DNA from: Nocardia aurantia
GTDB lineage: Bacteria; Actinomycetota; Actinomycetes; Mycobacteriales; Mycobacteriaceae
Length of the DNA stretch: 64,000 bases
Direction of reading: 5' to 3'
NCBI RefSeq assembly: GCF_009604425.1
Contig: NZ_WEGI01000011.1
Coordinates: 1-64,000 of the forward strand
Positions within the stretch are counted from its first letter, which is position 1. The number at the start of each line of letters is the position of its first letter. Below the pieces are notes generated by a model. It was not told where the DNA came from, ran no database searches, and saw nothing but the letters and a program-made list of their open reading frames with translations. The position numbers and the translations under genes are program-made. Of this stretch, positions 8,539-17,235 are shown piece after piece.

Positions 8539-9593
8539 AAATTCGCCGGTAGTGCGACCACGTGGACGTTCTGGCCCGCGGTCGGCGCCTCGACGCACTG
8601 CCCGTCGCCGACGTAGAGCATGACGTGCGTCGGATATCCGCCGTTGAATTGCGCGGCCGGGAAAATGAGATCGCCCGGCTGGATGGAATCGGTCTCGATC
8701 CGGTCGAGTTGCCGATACTGGTCTGCGGCGGTGCGCGGGATGTCGACCCCCGCGGCGTCGGCGGCGTAGTGCGTGAGGCCGGAACAATCGAAGGAATTCG
8801 GTCCCATCGACCCGTACACGTACGGCTTCCCGACCTCGGTGAGCGCCGCCTGCACCGCCTTTCCGGCGGGAGTGCCGTCCGGATCCGGCGGACCGTCGGC
8901 CGGCGGCGCGGCGGGTTCCGGTGCGGGAGCGTCGTTCCGGTCGGACCGGCCGTGCCGGAACTCGTCGGCGAGCTTGTCGATGGCCGCCGCGGCCTGATCC
9001 ATCGCGGCGCTGGATCCGGTCACCAGATCCTGGGCGCCCCGCAGCGCCGTGCCGAGCGTGTCCTGCATCTGCTGTCGCCCGGCCGGGGTGTCGGCGGTGA
9101 CCCCCAATCCGGTCAGCCGATCGGTAAGATCCCGGGCCAGCGTGTCCATGGCGGTCCGGCCGGTGTTGCTGTGATCGGCGAGACCGTCGAGCTGATTCGT
9201 CAGGCGATTGTCGATGTCCCCGTAGGCCGTCGCGGTATCGCTGTGCCCGGCCTGGGTAGCGGCCAGCGCCGCGGGTGCGCCGCCTGCCCCCGGCTCGATG
9301 CCGGTGACCCGGATATCCGGCGCCACCGGGGTTTCCGCCCCCGGGGGAACCGCCGCGGCGCCGCTGCCGTAGGTGGCGGCCAACTGTTGCAGGGTATCCG
9401 GCACCGCGGACAGCGGATTGTCCGGATTGCCGCCGGTGAGGCCGCGCAACACCGCGCCCACCACGGGCAACATGGCCGCGATCGGATTCGCCGGGTTACT
9501 CGGATCCGGTTGCGGCAGCGCCGGATCCTCGCCATTCTCTGACACCGAACGACCGCCTGTCGAACCATCCGAAACCGGAAAACCGGTCTCCAT
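8514..9593 (-). CDS. NlpC/P60 peptidoglycan endopeptidase
   Basis: A 359-residue protein. The C-terminal NlpC/P60 domain has the catalytic Cys in FDCSGLTHYA (about residue 270) and the His in YPTHVMLYVG (about 323), a papain-like fold that cuts D-glutamyl-meso-DAP bonds in cell wall. The N-terminal two thirds is Ala/Pro-rich with a helical region (about 110-220) and a proline-rich hinge. No signal peptide is visible, so export may be by ESX or another route; the adjacent EspG-type gene makes this worth noting. The ATG at 9593 is the first start not in low-complexity upstream sequence. Confidence 0.85.
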   Translation of the reverse strand: METGFPVSDGSTGGRSVSENGEDPALPQPDPSNPANPIAAMLPVVGAVLRGLTGGNPDNPLSAVPDTLQQLAATYGSGAAAVPPGAETPVAPDIRVTGIEPGAGGAPAALAATQAGHSDTATAYGDIDNRLTNQLDGLADHSNTGRTAMDTLARDLTDRLTGLGVTADTPAGRQQMQDTLGTALRGAQDLVTGSSAAMDQAAAAIDKLADEFRHGRSDRNDAPAPEPAAPPADGPPDPDGTPAGKAVQAALTEVGKPYVYGSMGPNSFDCSGLTHYAADAAGVDIPRTAADQYRQLDRIETDSIQPGDLIFPAAQFNGGYPTHVMLYVGDGQCVEAPTAGQNVHVVALPANFHASRWAS

Positions 9594-9816
9594 GATATCG
9601 GTCCATGATCGACGCACGACTCCCGAGCGTGGGAACAGGTGCTGGGTTTTCCTGTGCCGCAGCGGTTCCGGCGCGTCGACGGTCGGCCGCCGCCGCAGCG
9701 GTGAGTCCTCGGCTCGAGATCCTCGGCCCATCGGGTGGGACCGATTGTCGTGTTATCCTCCGGGGACAGGCATCCGGCCCCGCTTCCGCGGATGCCGTGT
9801 TCGTCGAGGGGGTGTT

Positions 9817-10587
9817 GTGCGGTGGTCGGTGAATCCTCGTAGCTCCTGGAATTTCACGCCGGACGAGTTCGCCTGGGTCTGGGAAGCGGAGACCGGCGCG
9901 GACGCGGTGCCGTTCCCGATCAGCATCCTCGAAACACCCTCCACCACAGCCGAATACGCGCGATACCGCGCCGAGGTGAGCGTCCGGTACCCCCGGCACG
10001 GCGATCCGGATCTCACGGGGCCGTTGCGTGCGCTGGCCGACCCCGACCTGCGGATCGTGTCCTGGGGACGGTTCCACCACTCCGACGTGCGGTTGCGCGC
10101 CCTCGGCGCCGCGTCCGGGGACCTCGGTGTCGTGCTGTCCCAGAAACCCGGTACCGCGGCGGATTCCGGGGGAGATCTCCGCCTGGTCGTCACCCGCCCC
10201 GGGCACCTCGGCGGACATCTCGCCGCGACCCTGCCGCCGGTCGCCGCCGGTGCGGCGGGGTCCATGACCGCTCCCACGCCCCGGGTACGCGGCGAGGGGC
10301 CGGCCGGTTCGTGGCTGCGCGACGATATGGCGCAACGCTCCGTCGAGGAACGCGTGCGCGCGCTGCTGCGCGCACCGCGCTCGGCGGAGGGCTATCTGCG
10401 CATCGAACGCGGCCCGCGCGAACAGCTCCGTCCGGCAGCGCATCTCACCTGGTTCGATGTGGAGCTCGACACCCGGGCGGGCGGGCGTTATCTGGTCGAC
10501 GTCGACGACTCCGAGACGGTCGTCACCGCGGTCTCGGCCGAGGAACTGGCGGCCCAGATCACGCGGCGCGCCGAGAGCGGCGGCTGA
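9817..10587 (+). CDS. ESX secretion-associated protein, EspG family
   Basis: A 256-residue protein. The opening W-x-FTPDEFAWVWE and a central region reporting small-hydrophobic repeats match the EspG family, cytosolic chaperones that bind PE/PPE or WXG100-type substrates of type VII secretion. The GTG at 9817 follows GAGGGGG. No ESX structural gene is in the window, but the divergent neighbour is a cell-wall hydrolase without signal peptide, which could be a secreted partner. Orphan EspG-like genes are frequent in Nocardia. The family call is from the N-terminal motif and length. Confidence 0.75.
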   Translation: MRWSVNPRSSWNFTPDEFAWVWEAETGADAVPFPISILETPSTTAEYARYRAEVSVRYPRHGDPDLTGPLRALADPDLRIVSWGRFHHSDVRLRALGAASGDLGVVLSQKPGTAADSGGDLRLVVTRPGHLGGHLAATLPPVAAGAAGSMTAPTPRVRGEGPAGSWLRDDMAQRSVEERVRALLRAPRSAEGYLRIERGPREQLRPAAHLTWFDVELDTRAGGRYLVDVDDSETVVTAVSAEELAAQITRRAESGG

Positions 10588-10596
10588 CCCGGCGGC

Positions 10597-11283
10597 TCAG
10601 GGCAGTTGCCGCTCCAGACCCGCGACGATCACCTCCACGTCGAAGCGGAACTGCTCGTCCGGCCGGACCGGCGCCCGGCGCCCGGCGGCCAGTCGCCGCA
10701 ACAGCGGAAACTGTTCCGGCGGTGCGGTTTCCAATGCGTTCAGGACGTTCTCCGCCTGCGGATCGACGCGGCCCGCGGCGACCGTCATCGCCTCGCGGGC
10801 GGCGGCGTGGGCGACGGCGGACACCAGGGTGATCGCCCGCCCGGCATCGTCGACATCGAAGCCGGCCGCGGTCAGCGACTCGACGATCCGCTCGACCACC
10901 CGCAGGGCCGCCGTATCGGTCACGCCGTCGAACCGCACATAGGAGATCAGCACGCCGACCCGGGTGAACGCCTCCTTCGTCGCGGTCGCGTAGGAGCGCA
11001 GCACCTGCCGCCAGTCGGCGTGCGCCGGCAGGTCGACGCGGCCGATCTCGGATTCGAAGGCGTCCAGCGCGACCAGTTCGAGCAGGCCCTCCCGGTCGCA
11101 GACGTAATAGTTGAGCGCCTTGCGGTCGACACCGAGCGAATCGGCGACGGCTTGCATGGTGAGCTTCTCCGGCGCCAGCTCGCGCGCGGCCGCGACGATG
11201 CGGTCCCGGTTGATCTTGCTGGGCCGGCCCCGGCCGCGGGCACCCGCGGGCGCCTCCCGGCCGGGTGGATATCCACTGCTCAC
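10597..11283 (-). CDS. TetR-family regulator with TetR_C-type ligand domain
   Basis: A 228-residue regulator. A basic Gly/Arg tail precedes the helix-turn-helix (RDRIVAAARELAPEKLTMQAVADSLGVDRKALNYYVCDREGL, about 27-70). The NYYV recognition helix ending is typical of the subgroup related to tetracycline repressor. The start is GTG at 11283. It is convergent with the EspG gene (9-base gap) and lies 25 bases downstream of the DapB-like oxidoreductase gene in the same direction, so it may regulate that gene. Confidence 0.85.
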   Translation of the reverse strand: MSSGYPPGREAPAGARGRGRPSKINRDRIVAAARELAPEKLTMQAVADSLGVDRKALNYYVCDREGLLELVALDAFESEIGRVDLPAHADWRQVLRSYATATKEAFTRVGVLISYVRFDGVTDTAALRVVERIVESLTAAGFDVDDAGRAITLVSAVAHAAAREAMTVAAGRVDPQAENVLNALETAPPEQFPLLRRLAAGRRAPVRPDEQFRFDVEVIVAGLERQLP

Positions 11284-11308
11284 CCGCTCAGCCTACAAAC
11301 GGCCCGGA

Positions 11309-12370
11309 TCAGCGCTGCCGCAGGATTCCGCGCGGCAGCGGCAGCGGCAGATCGGCATAGGTCGCGATGCCCGGCGCGGCGGCGACCACCGCCGGGATGG
11401 CGTGGATGGGCGGCATCGCGGTCAGGATGTGGCCGAGCACCATGAAGTCGGCGATGGTCTGGGCCTGGAAGTCCGGCGGCGGGAGGAATCCGACGCTGGT
11501 GGTCACCGTCGGGCGGCCGTCGATGGTGATCTTCCAGCCGTCGCCGTCGAGCTTCCAATCCGGTTCCAGCGTCTGGCCCTTGCGCCAGCGGAAGTTGAGA
11601 TCGATCACGACCTCGTCGCCGACCAGGCCCTGCCAGCTGATGAACGACCCTGCGACGCAACCCTTTCCGATCGTCCACGAGCCGAGATCGAGATCCTCGG
11701 TGGTCTGGGCGAATTCGGCGACGCAACGGATATCGTCCAGTTCGACGCCGAGCGCGTCGGCCAGCAGGCGCACCGCCTCGGCGAACACCACGGTGCCCTT
11801 GGCCGCCGCCTCCTGCAGACCCGGGTCGTCGATCGGCCGGCCGAAGCCGACCGGCTTCTCGGTCTCCGGGGAGTCGTAGAAGGTGGTGTCGGCCGATTCG
11901 GCGATGGTGACCTTGTCCACCCGGTCGCAGGCGTTCGCCGAGACGATCGCCAGCAACTGGGCGAAACCCGGGCTACTGCCGGAGCCGAACAGGGTCGACC
12001 CGCCGAGCCGGCAGGCCTCCTGGAGCCGCTCCCGGTCGTCGCCCAGGTTGTGGCCGGTGATGAAGGCGGCGGTCGCCACGACGTTCGCGCCCGAGGACAG
12101 GATGCGGACCAGTTCATCCACGTTGAACCACATCGGGTTGTAGACGACGCAATCCGGCTTCAGCGCCAGCAGGGCGTCGACATCGTCGGTGGCGGTTACT
12201 CCCACCGAATCGATTCCGGCCAGCTCGCCGGCGTCGCGGCCGACCTTGTCGGCCGACCAGGCGAAGCAGCCGACCAGTTCGATATCCCGGTGCGCGGCCA
12301 GCGCCTGTACGGAACTCTTGCCGACATTGCCGGTCGTCCACTGGACGACGCGATAGGGGGTCGATGGCAT
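11309..12370 (-). CDS. DapB-like NAD(P)-dependent oxidoreductase
   Basis: A 353-residue protein. The N-terminal Rossmann motif VVQWTTGNVGKSSVQAL (about 8-24) and the order of conserved blocks (CVVYNPMW, NVVATAAFITGHNLG, GSGSSPGFAQ) are those of the dihydrodipicolinate reductase-like / 2,4-diaminopentanoate dehydrogenase-like family. These are common in mycobacteria and Nocardia, where substrates are mostly unknown. The GXSPGF block is the family's hallmark. The ATG at 12370 gives a Rossmann fold at the expected distance. The TetR gene downstream is a likely partner. Confidence 0.82.
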   Translation of the reverse strand: MPSTPYRVVQWTTGNVGKSSVQALAAHRDIELVGCFAWSADKVGRDAGELAGIDSVGVTATDDVDALLALKPDCVVYNPMWFNVDELVRILSSGANVVATAAFITGHNLGDDRERLQEACRLGGSTLFGSGSSPGFAQLLAIVSANACDRVDKVTIAESADTTFYDSPETEKPVGFGRPIDDPGLQEAAAKGTVVFAEAVRLLADALGVELDDIRCVAEFAQTTEDLDLGSWTIGKGCVAGSFISWQGLVGDEVVIDLNFRWRKGQTLEPDWKLDGDGWKITIDGRPTVTTSVGFLPPPDFQAQTIADFMVLGHILTAMPPIHAIPAVVAAAPGIATYADLPLPLPRGILRQR

Positions 12371-12565
12371 CGATAACCTCGTTCACTTGCGGTCCGGCGG
12401 TGCTGCGGTGCTCGCCGGTTCGGCTTCCTGCTTACACCCGCCGCGCGGTCGCGCGAGGGCGTTTCGGGAAATTTTTCCCGCCAGGTGAATAATCGACGCG
12501 GGACATCGTTCCCGCCGCCGGGGCCGTCGCGGCATCCTGTCGGTGACCACCGCTAATCTGCGGGG

Positions 12566-13237
12566 ATGGTCAGACCGGAGCCGGCGCTGCGCCGCGTACT
12601 ACGCGAGTTGGAGAAACTGCTGCAGTCGTACGGATTTCACGGCGCCGAGCCCACCTGGGTCCGGCTGGAGCCGGAGGGGCTGGCCATGGTCGGCAGGACT
12701 CGTACGTTCCGCACCTGGACCGGCGGGCAGCAGGTGCTCGAGTTCGGCCTGAGCCTCGGCGCCACCCCGGCCGCCTGGTGGGCGTACTGCAACCGGCGCA
12801 ACGAGAAACGCGGCCTGCCACCCGTTCCGCCGGAGTCGGCCACCGGCCCCGGCCTGCTCACCGACCACGGCCTGCCCGCGGATCTGACCGGCCTGTGGTC
12901 GGTGCGGCTGGACCCGGACCAGCCCGGCGGCCATGTGCTGCAGGCCGATATCGATGCCGTCCGCGCCGACCTGCCCCGCCGGGTGCACGCCTACGCCCGC
13001 CGCGCCCTGCGCCTGCTCGAACCCGGCCGCTATCTCGATGAACTGCTCGCCGTTCCCGACCCCCGGGCCGGCGAGTGGGAGGCCATCGCGATCCTGCTCG
13101 CCGACCGCGGCCCCGGTCCCGAGCTGGACGACGCCTTCGACCACGTGCGCCACCACTTCGGCGCGGCCGACGCCGCCTACGCCGAAGACGTGATCGCTTA
13201 CGCCCGCGCCCGGGCCGCCACCGTTCTCGCCCGCTGA
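12566..13237 (+). CDS. Conserved hypothetical protein, DUF4304-like
   Basis: A 223-residue protein with no signal or membrane segment. The first 90 residues (RELEKLLQSYGFHGAEPTWVRLEPEGLAMVGRTRTF) recall DUF4304-type proteins, in which a short alpha/beta domain begins with a similar long helix and W/R motif. The remainder is helical (ALRLLEPGRYLDELL). A -10-like TAATCT (12554-12559) ends 6 bases before the ATG with no ribosome site, so the mRNA is probably leaderless. No function is known. Confidence 0.65.
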   Translation: MVRPEPALRRVLRELEKLLQSYGFHGAEPTWVRLEPEGLAMVGRTRTFRTWTGGQQVLEFGLSLGATPAAWWAYCNRRNEKRGLPPVPPESATGPGLLTDHGLPADLTGLWSVRLDPDQPGGHVLQADIDAVRADLPRRVHAYARRALRLLEPGRYLDELLAVPDPRAGEWEAIAILLADRGPGPELDDAFDHVRHHFGAADAAYAEDVIAYARARAATVLAR

Positions 13238-13287
13238 CGACAGGCGGTGCGGTCCACCGTGATTCGGCCCGCTCGCACTCCGTTGAC

Positions 13288-13328
13288 GCAACCTGTCGGT
13301 TGCAATACTATTGCAACCGGCAGGTTGC
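13288..13328. promoter_or_regulatory. 41-bp nested palindromic operator, ArsR type
   Basis: Two 20-base arms separated by one base (13288-13307 and 13309-13328) are inverted copies with a single mismatch. Each arm contains GCAACC-N4-GGTTGC, itself a palindrome, so there are two binding sites in mirror arrangement. It lies 18 bases before the start of the SRPBCC/ArsR/DUF899 operon and is very likely the ArsR binding site. Confidence 0.8.
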
Positions 13329-13346
13329 TACTCAATGGAGGTTCTC

Positions 13347-13778
13347 ATGGGATTCCCGGATCGGATCGAGCGGACCGTGGAGCTGGCGCATGCGCCGGCG
13401 CGGGTGTGGCGGGCGCTGACCACGGCGGAGGGGCTGGGGACGTGGTTCGGGGACGAGGCGGAGATCGACCTGCGGCCCGGCGGCCCGGCCCGGCTGGCGT
13501 GGAAGGAGGGGTTCGCGGTGCGGATGCGCGTGGAGCGTGTCGAGGAGCCGCGGGTATTCGGATACACCTGGCAGATCATGGGTTTGGCGGAGGACGATCC
13601 GCGCCGGACCTATGTCGAGTTCACGCTCGAACCGGTGGCGGCCGGGACCAGGCTGACGGTGGTGGAGTCCGGATTCGCGCAGTTGCCCGACGAGGTGTAC
13701 GAGAAGGCGCACGAGTCCAATACGCAGGGGTGGGGGAACGAACTCGGCAAGCTGGCCGCGCATCTCGATGCGGCCTGA
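13347..13778 (+). CDS. SRPBCC / AHSA1-domain protein
   Basis: A 143-residue protein. IERTVELAHAPARVWRALTTAEGLGTWFG starts the domain and GTRLTVVESGF closes it, the pattern of START-like AHSA1 proteins that bind hydrophobic ligands. The ATG at 13347 follows GGAGG; an earlier in-frame ATG at 13311 lies within the operator. It overlaps the ArsR gene by 11 bases. SRPBCC-ArsR pairs are frequent in actinobacteria, and the SRPBCC protein is presumed to bind or act on a compound whose presence the ArsR protein reports. Confidence 0.85.
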   Translation: MGFPDRIERTVELAHAPARVWRALTTAEGLGTWFGDEAEIDLRPGGPARLAWKEGFAVRMRVERVEEPRVFGYTWQIMGLAEDDPRRTYVEFTLEPVAAGTRLTVVESGFAQLPDEVYEKAHESNTQGWGNELGKLAAHLDAA

Positions 13779-14124
13779 TTCCGAGGCGATCGCCGAACAG
13801 GTCTTCGTTGCCCTGGCCGATCCCAGCCGGCGGGCGATCCTCGCCGCGCTGGCTGCCGAAGGGCCTTCCACCGCAACGGATCTGGCGGCCCGACTGCCCA
13901 TCTCCCGGCAGGCGATCACCAAACATCTGACCTTGTTGTCGGAGGCCGGTCTGGTGATCGCGGAACCGGGGGAGCGGCGGCGGGTGCGGTATCGGGTGCA
14001 TTCCGCGCCCATGCAAGTGGCACAGCAGTTCCTGGCCGCGCTGGCGCGCGACTGGGACGGTCCGCTCGGGGCGTTGCGAGATCATCTCGACCGGGCGGCA
14101 ACGGCAGAGGAGGAACGACCGTGA
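13768..14124 (+). CDS. ArsR-family transcriptional regulator
   Basis: A 118-residue winged-helix protein. The core FVALADPSRRAILAALAAEGPSTATDLAARLPISRQAITKHLTLL (about 14-58) is a textbook ArsR domain without the metal-binding Cys pair in the recognition helix, so it is of the non-metal SRPBCC-linked type. Second gene of a three-gene operon, overlapping SRPBCC by 11 bases and the DUF899 gene by GTGA. The 41-bp palindrome upstream of the operon is its likely target, which implies autorepression. Confidence 0.9.
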   Translation: MRPDSEAIAEQVFVALADPSRRAILAALAAEGPSTATDLAARLPISRQAITKHLTLLSEAGLVIAEPGERRRVRYRVHSAPMQVAQQFLAALARDWDGPLGALRDHLDRAATAEEERP

Positions 14125-14891
14125 AGATTCCGGACATCGTCGATCGGGCCGAGTGGGAGGCGGCGCGGCTGCGCCTGCTCGACCGGGAGAAGGAGATGAC
14201 CCGCGCCCGTGACGCATTGGCGGCCGAGCGCCGGCGGATGCCGTGGCTGCCGATCGAGCAGCCGTACGTGTTCGAGGGGCCGGCGGGCGCCGCGAGCCTG
14301 CTCGACCTGTTCCAGGGGCGGCGGCAGCTGATCCTCTACCGGGCCTTCTTCGAACCGGGTGTGTTCGGGTGGCCCGAGCATCCGTGCCGCGGCTGCTCGA
14401 TGATCGCCGATCAGGTGGCCCATCTCGCGCACCTCAACGCGCGCGACACGACGCTCGTCTTCGCCTCGCGCGCACCGCAATCGGATATCGCGCGGGTGAA
14501 GGACCGGATGGGCTGGACGATGCCGTGGTACACCCTCACCGACGGGTTCGACGCCGACTTCGGGGTCGACGAATGGCACGGCACCAATGCCTTCATCCGG
14601 GACGAGAAGACCGTCTACCGTACGTATTTCGTCAACAGCCGCGGTGACGAGATGATGGGCGGCACCTGGGACTACCTCGACATCACCGCCCTCGGGCGGC
14701 AGGAGTCGTGGGAGGACTCGCCCGCGGGGTATCCGCAGACGCCGCCGTACGAATGGTGGAACTGGCACGACGAGTACACCGGCGGCGAAACGGCCGCGCC
14801 GGGCTGGCTGGCGCAGATCGGCGGCGCCGCCGACACCGGCATCACGCTGCGCGCGGAGCCGGCGGGCTGCTGCGCGCATCCGGTGAACTGA
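14121..14891 (+). CDS. DUF899 thioredoxin-like protein
   Basis: A 256-residue protein of the DUF899 family: EWEAARLRLLDREKEMTRARDALAAERRRMPW near the start, then LFQGRRQLILYRAFFEPG, CRGCSMIADQV and a final CCAHP. The CxxC (about residues 93-96) sits where thioredoxin-fold proteins keep their redox pair. Its GTG start overlaps the ArsR stop as GTGA. DUF899 genes often travel with SRPBCC/ArsR genes. It may be a peroxiredoxin-like or disulphide enzyme, but no activity is established. Confidence 0.85.
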   Translation: MKIPDIVDRAEWEAARLRLLDREKEMTRARDALAAERRRMPWLPIEQPYVFEGPAGAASLLDLFQGRRQLILYRAFFEPGVFGWPEHPCRGCSMIADQVAHLAHLNARDTTLVFASRAPQSDIARVKDRMGWTMPWYTLTDGFDADFGVDEWHGTNAFIRDEKTVYRTYFVNSRGDEMMGGTWDYLDITALGRQESWEDSPAGYPQTPPYEWWNWHDEYTGGETAAPGWLAQIGGAADTGITLRAEPAGCCAHPVN

Positions 14892-15195
14892 GCTGCGCCC
14901 GAACGAGTCCGCCGGTTACCTCCGCCAGGGCCGGCGCCTCGTCGATCTCACGCAGCGCCGCGCCGACGTGCTCGCGGTCGTTCCACTGATCGCCGACAGG
15001 CGGTGAGCGAGTCGGCGCTGCGGGACACCCACGCCCGGATGGTGGCGATCCGGGCCGGCGGCAGGTGGCTGCCGATCGCGTAGCCGCCGGCTGGGTGGTC
15101 CACACCTCGCCGCGCTGGATCCAGCCGGACCGGCGCCGAGCAGGTCGGCGCCGGGGCAAGCCGGGCGACCGCTCGTGTGGGCGCTAACTGTTTGC
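14892..15195. other. Intergenic region, possibly a decayed gene
   Basis: A stretch of about 300 bases before the OhrR promoter. Plus-strand translation gives short, high-GC3 pieces in different frames (for example SESALRDTHARMVAIRAGG followed by WVVHTSPRWIQPD in a shifted frame) broken by stops. This suggests an old coding region now degraded, but I cannot name it. Confidence 0.35.
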
Positions 15196-15212
15196 GCACT
15201 AACTATTAGTGC
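15196..15212. promoter_or_regulatory. MarR-type operator upstream of OhrR-like gene
   Basis: GCACTAACTATTAGTGC is a perfect palindrome with 7-bp arms and a 3-base centre, 30 bases before the regulator start. A further GCGCTAAC lies just upstream (15181). It is the likely autoregulatory site. Confidence 0.65.
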
Positions 15213-15242
15213 GGTATGTTGGCCATGACGACGGGAGGTGCG

Positions 15243-15728
15243 ATGGAGCTCGGCGATCCGCTGCGGCTGGAGAAGCAGGTGTGCTTCGCGCTGGCGGTGG
15301 CCAACCGGTCGGTGCTGGCGGTCTACCGGCCGCTGCTGGAGCCCATGGGGCTGACCCATCCGCAGTACCTGGTCATGCTGGCCCTGTGGGGTGAGGCGCC
15401 CATGTCGGTCAAGGCCATCGCCGAGGCCGTCCAGCTCGATTCGCCGACGCTGTCGCCGCTGCTGAAGCGGCTCGAGTCCGCCGGCTACATCACCCGCCGG
15501 CGCGATCCGCGCGACGAGCGCACCCTGCTCATCGATCTCACCGGCGACGGCCGCGCGCTGCGGCGGCAGGCCGAGCGGATCCCGCCCGCGGTGGTCGAGC
15601 GGCTGGGGGTGAGCCTGGCGGACCTCGAGGAACTGCGCACGGTCCTCACCCGGGTCAACCAGGCCGCGCTCCGTTCGGCCGGGCGTGAACACGCTGTGCC
15701 CGTGGATCTTCCGGTCTCGGAGAACTAG
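15243..15728 (+). CDS. MarR-family organic-peroxide sensor, OhrR-like
   Basis: A 161-residue MarR protein. LEKQVCFALAVANRSVLAVYRPLL-GLTHPQYLVMLALW closely follows OhrR, including the reactive Cys (Cys14 here) that is oxidised by organic hydroperoxides. The wing RRRDPRDERT is also typical. The ATG at 15243 follows GGGAGGTG; the ATG at 15216 lacks a ribosome site. The usual target, ohr, is not adjacent; the next gene is a DUF5313 membrane protein. It may therefore act on a distant ohr or be an OhrR relative with another role. Confidence 0.82.
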   Translation: MELGDPLRLEKQVCFALAVANRSVLAVYRPLLEPMGLTHPQYLVMLALWGEAPMSVKAIAEAVQLDSPTLSPLLKRLESAGYITRRRDPRDERTLLIDLTGDGRALRRQAERIPPAVVERLGVSLADLEELRTVLTRVNQAALRSAGREHAVPVDLPVSEN

Positions 15729-15736
15729 GAGTGGAG

Positions 15737-16114
15737 ATGACTGGTCACCGCCCGAACCCGATACAGCGGGTGCGCTACATCTTCGGGGCGACACTGCCGC
15801 CGTCGATGTCGGACTGGGTACTGCGGGACCTGACCGGCCCCGGCGCCGGCCGCCGGTACATGCTGCGATTCATGGTGCCGATCCTGCCGGTGCTGTGCCT
15901 GTTCCTCCTGGTACCCGGCCCACTGTGGATCGGCCTCGCGATGATGGCACTGCTGTACGTGCCGCTGATCTACTTCACGATCGCGCTCATGTACGTGTAC
16001 CGGCGTCATCGGCTGATCGCGCACGGTCTGGACCCCGAACTCGCCGACGCCGGCGAACGCGAACGGGCCGCGGCCGAACGAGCCGCCTACGAATCCCGGC
16101 ACGGCCGAGGCTGA
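15737..16114 (+). CDS. DUF5313 family membrane protein
   Basis: A 125-residue protein. NPIQRVRYIFGATLPPSMSDWVLRDLTGPGAGRR, then two close membrane helices (about 44-63 and 66-85), then a charged tail rich in Glu/Arg. The layout and motif match DUF5313, small membrane proteins of mycobacteria and Nocardia with unknown function. AGGAG ends 5 bases before the ATG at 15737, which is preferred to the GTG at 15731. It follows the OhrR-like gene by 8 bases and probably shares its transcript. Confidence 0.75.
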   Translation: MTGHRPNPIQRVRYIFGATLPPSMSDWVLRDLTGPGAGRRYMLRFMVPILPVLCLFLLVPGPLWIGLAMMALLYVPLIYFTIALMYVYRRHRLIAHGLDPELADAGERERAAAERAAYESRHGRG

Positions 16115-16118
16115 TTCG

Positions 16119-17096
16119 TCACCGCTGCGGCAGTGATCGGGGCAGTCCGAACCACGGCAGCACCGTGTTCTCGAACCGGGCCATCCCGCTGATCCGATCA
16201 CCGGACAGCGTGAGCACATAGAGCCCGGTGCCGTGCCGGACCCCGGTCGCGCCGCGCAGGTAGGTGCCGAACGCGGACTGACCGTTGGCACGGGTCGGCA
16301 CGAGGTCGAATCGCCTGCCGCCGTTCAGGATCGCGCCGCAGAACCGCTCGGCCGCCGCTCGGCCCTCGTATTCCAGCGGCATCGGCGGCATCGAGATGAA
16401 GACGTCGTCGGTCAGCAACGCCAACAGCGCCGCGAGATCGGCGGATTCCCATGCCCGAGTGAACTTCTCGGCGATCGCGTGCTCCGCGGGGGAGTCGGCG
16501 GGCGGGGGATCGGACGCACGCAGCCTCCGTTTCAGCCCGGTGCGAGCGCGTTTGAGCGCGCTGTTGACGGATTCCACACTGGCGTCGAGCATTTCGGCCA
16601 CCTCGCCGGCCCGGAAGTCGAGCACGTCGCGCAGGATCAGGACCGCGACCTGCCGCGGCGGCAGCACCTGCAGTGCGGTCACGAACGCCAGCGAAACCGC
16701 CTCGTGCTGTTCGTATCCGGTCTCCGGGCCCGCGAGCAGCGCGTCGGGAAACGGTTCCAGCCAGACGATGTCGCCGAGCCCGGTCGGCTCGGGTGGCTCG
16801 ATGTGCGGGATGTCCCACTGCTTGGCCGGGCGCCGGCTCGCGGCGCGGCGCGCGTTGAGGCACCGGTTGGTGGCGATCCGGTAGAGCCAGGTGCGCAGCG
16901 AGGCTCGTCCCTCGAATCCGTCCAGCGCCTGCCACGCGGCCAGCAGCGTGTCCTGCAACGCGTCCTCGGCATCCTGGAAGGAGCCGAGCATGCGATAGCA
17001 GTGCACCTGCAGTTCCCGCCGGAACGGCTCGGTCAGCTGCCGGAACGCCTCGCCGTCGCCGGCCCGGGCCCGCGGCAGCAACTCACCGGTCACCAT
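16119..17096 (-). CDS. ECF RNA polymerase sigma factor, SigG/SigJ type with SnoaL-like tail
   Basis: A 325-residue sigma factor. Region 2 (FRRELQVHCYRMLGSFQDAEDALQDTLLAAW) and region 4 (LPPRQVAVLILRDVLDFRAGEVAEMLDASVESVNSALKRAR) are complete. A SnoaL/NTF2-like domain of about 110 residues follows (FTRAWESADLAALLALLTDDVFISMPP). In this ECF group the tail replaces an anti-sigma factor and modulates activity. M. tuberculosis SigG is of this design. A RibD_C reductase gene is divergent and may be a target. It converges with the DUF5313 gene with a 4-base gap. Confidence 0.9.
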   Translation of the reverse strand: MVTGELLPRARAGDGEAFRQLTEPFRRELQVHCYRMLGSFQDAEDALQDTLLAAWQALDGFEGRASLRTWLYRIATNRCLNARRAASRRPAKQWDIPHIEPPEPTGLGDIVWLEPFPDALLAGPETGYEQHEAVSLAFVTALQVLPPRQVAVLILRDVLDFRAGEVAEMLDASVESVNSALKRARTGLKRRLRASDPPPADSPAEHAIAEKFTRAWESADLAALLALLTDDVFISMPPMPLEYEGRAAAERFCGAILNGGRRFDLVPTRANGQSAFGTYLRGATGVRHGTGLYVLTLSGDRISGMARFENTVLPWFGLPRSLPQR

Positions 17097-17235
17097 CCTG
17101 TGTCACCTCTTCCTGTTCGGACTACTGATATACGGACACCGGCCGGACCGCGAATCGGTCGGTCGCGCGCCGACCATTTTCCGGGCCCGCCGGTTTCTGC
17201 CTTGTCGTAGGACCACAACCACGAAGGAGATCGGC

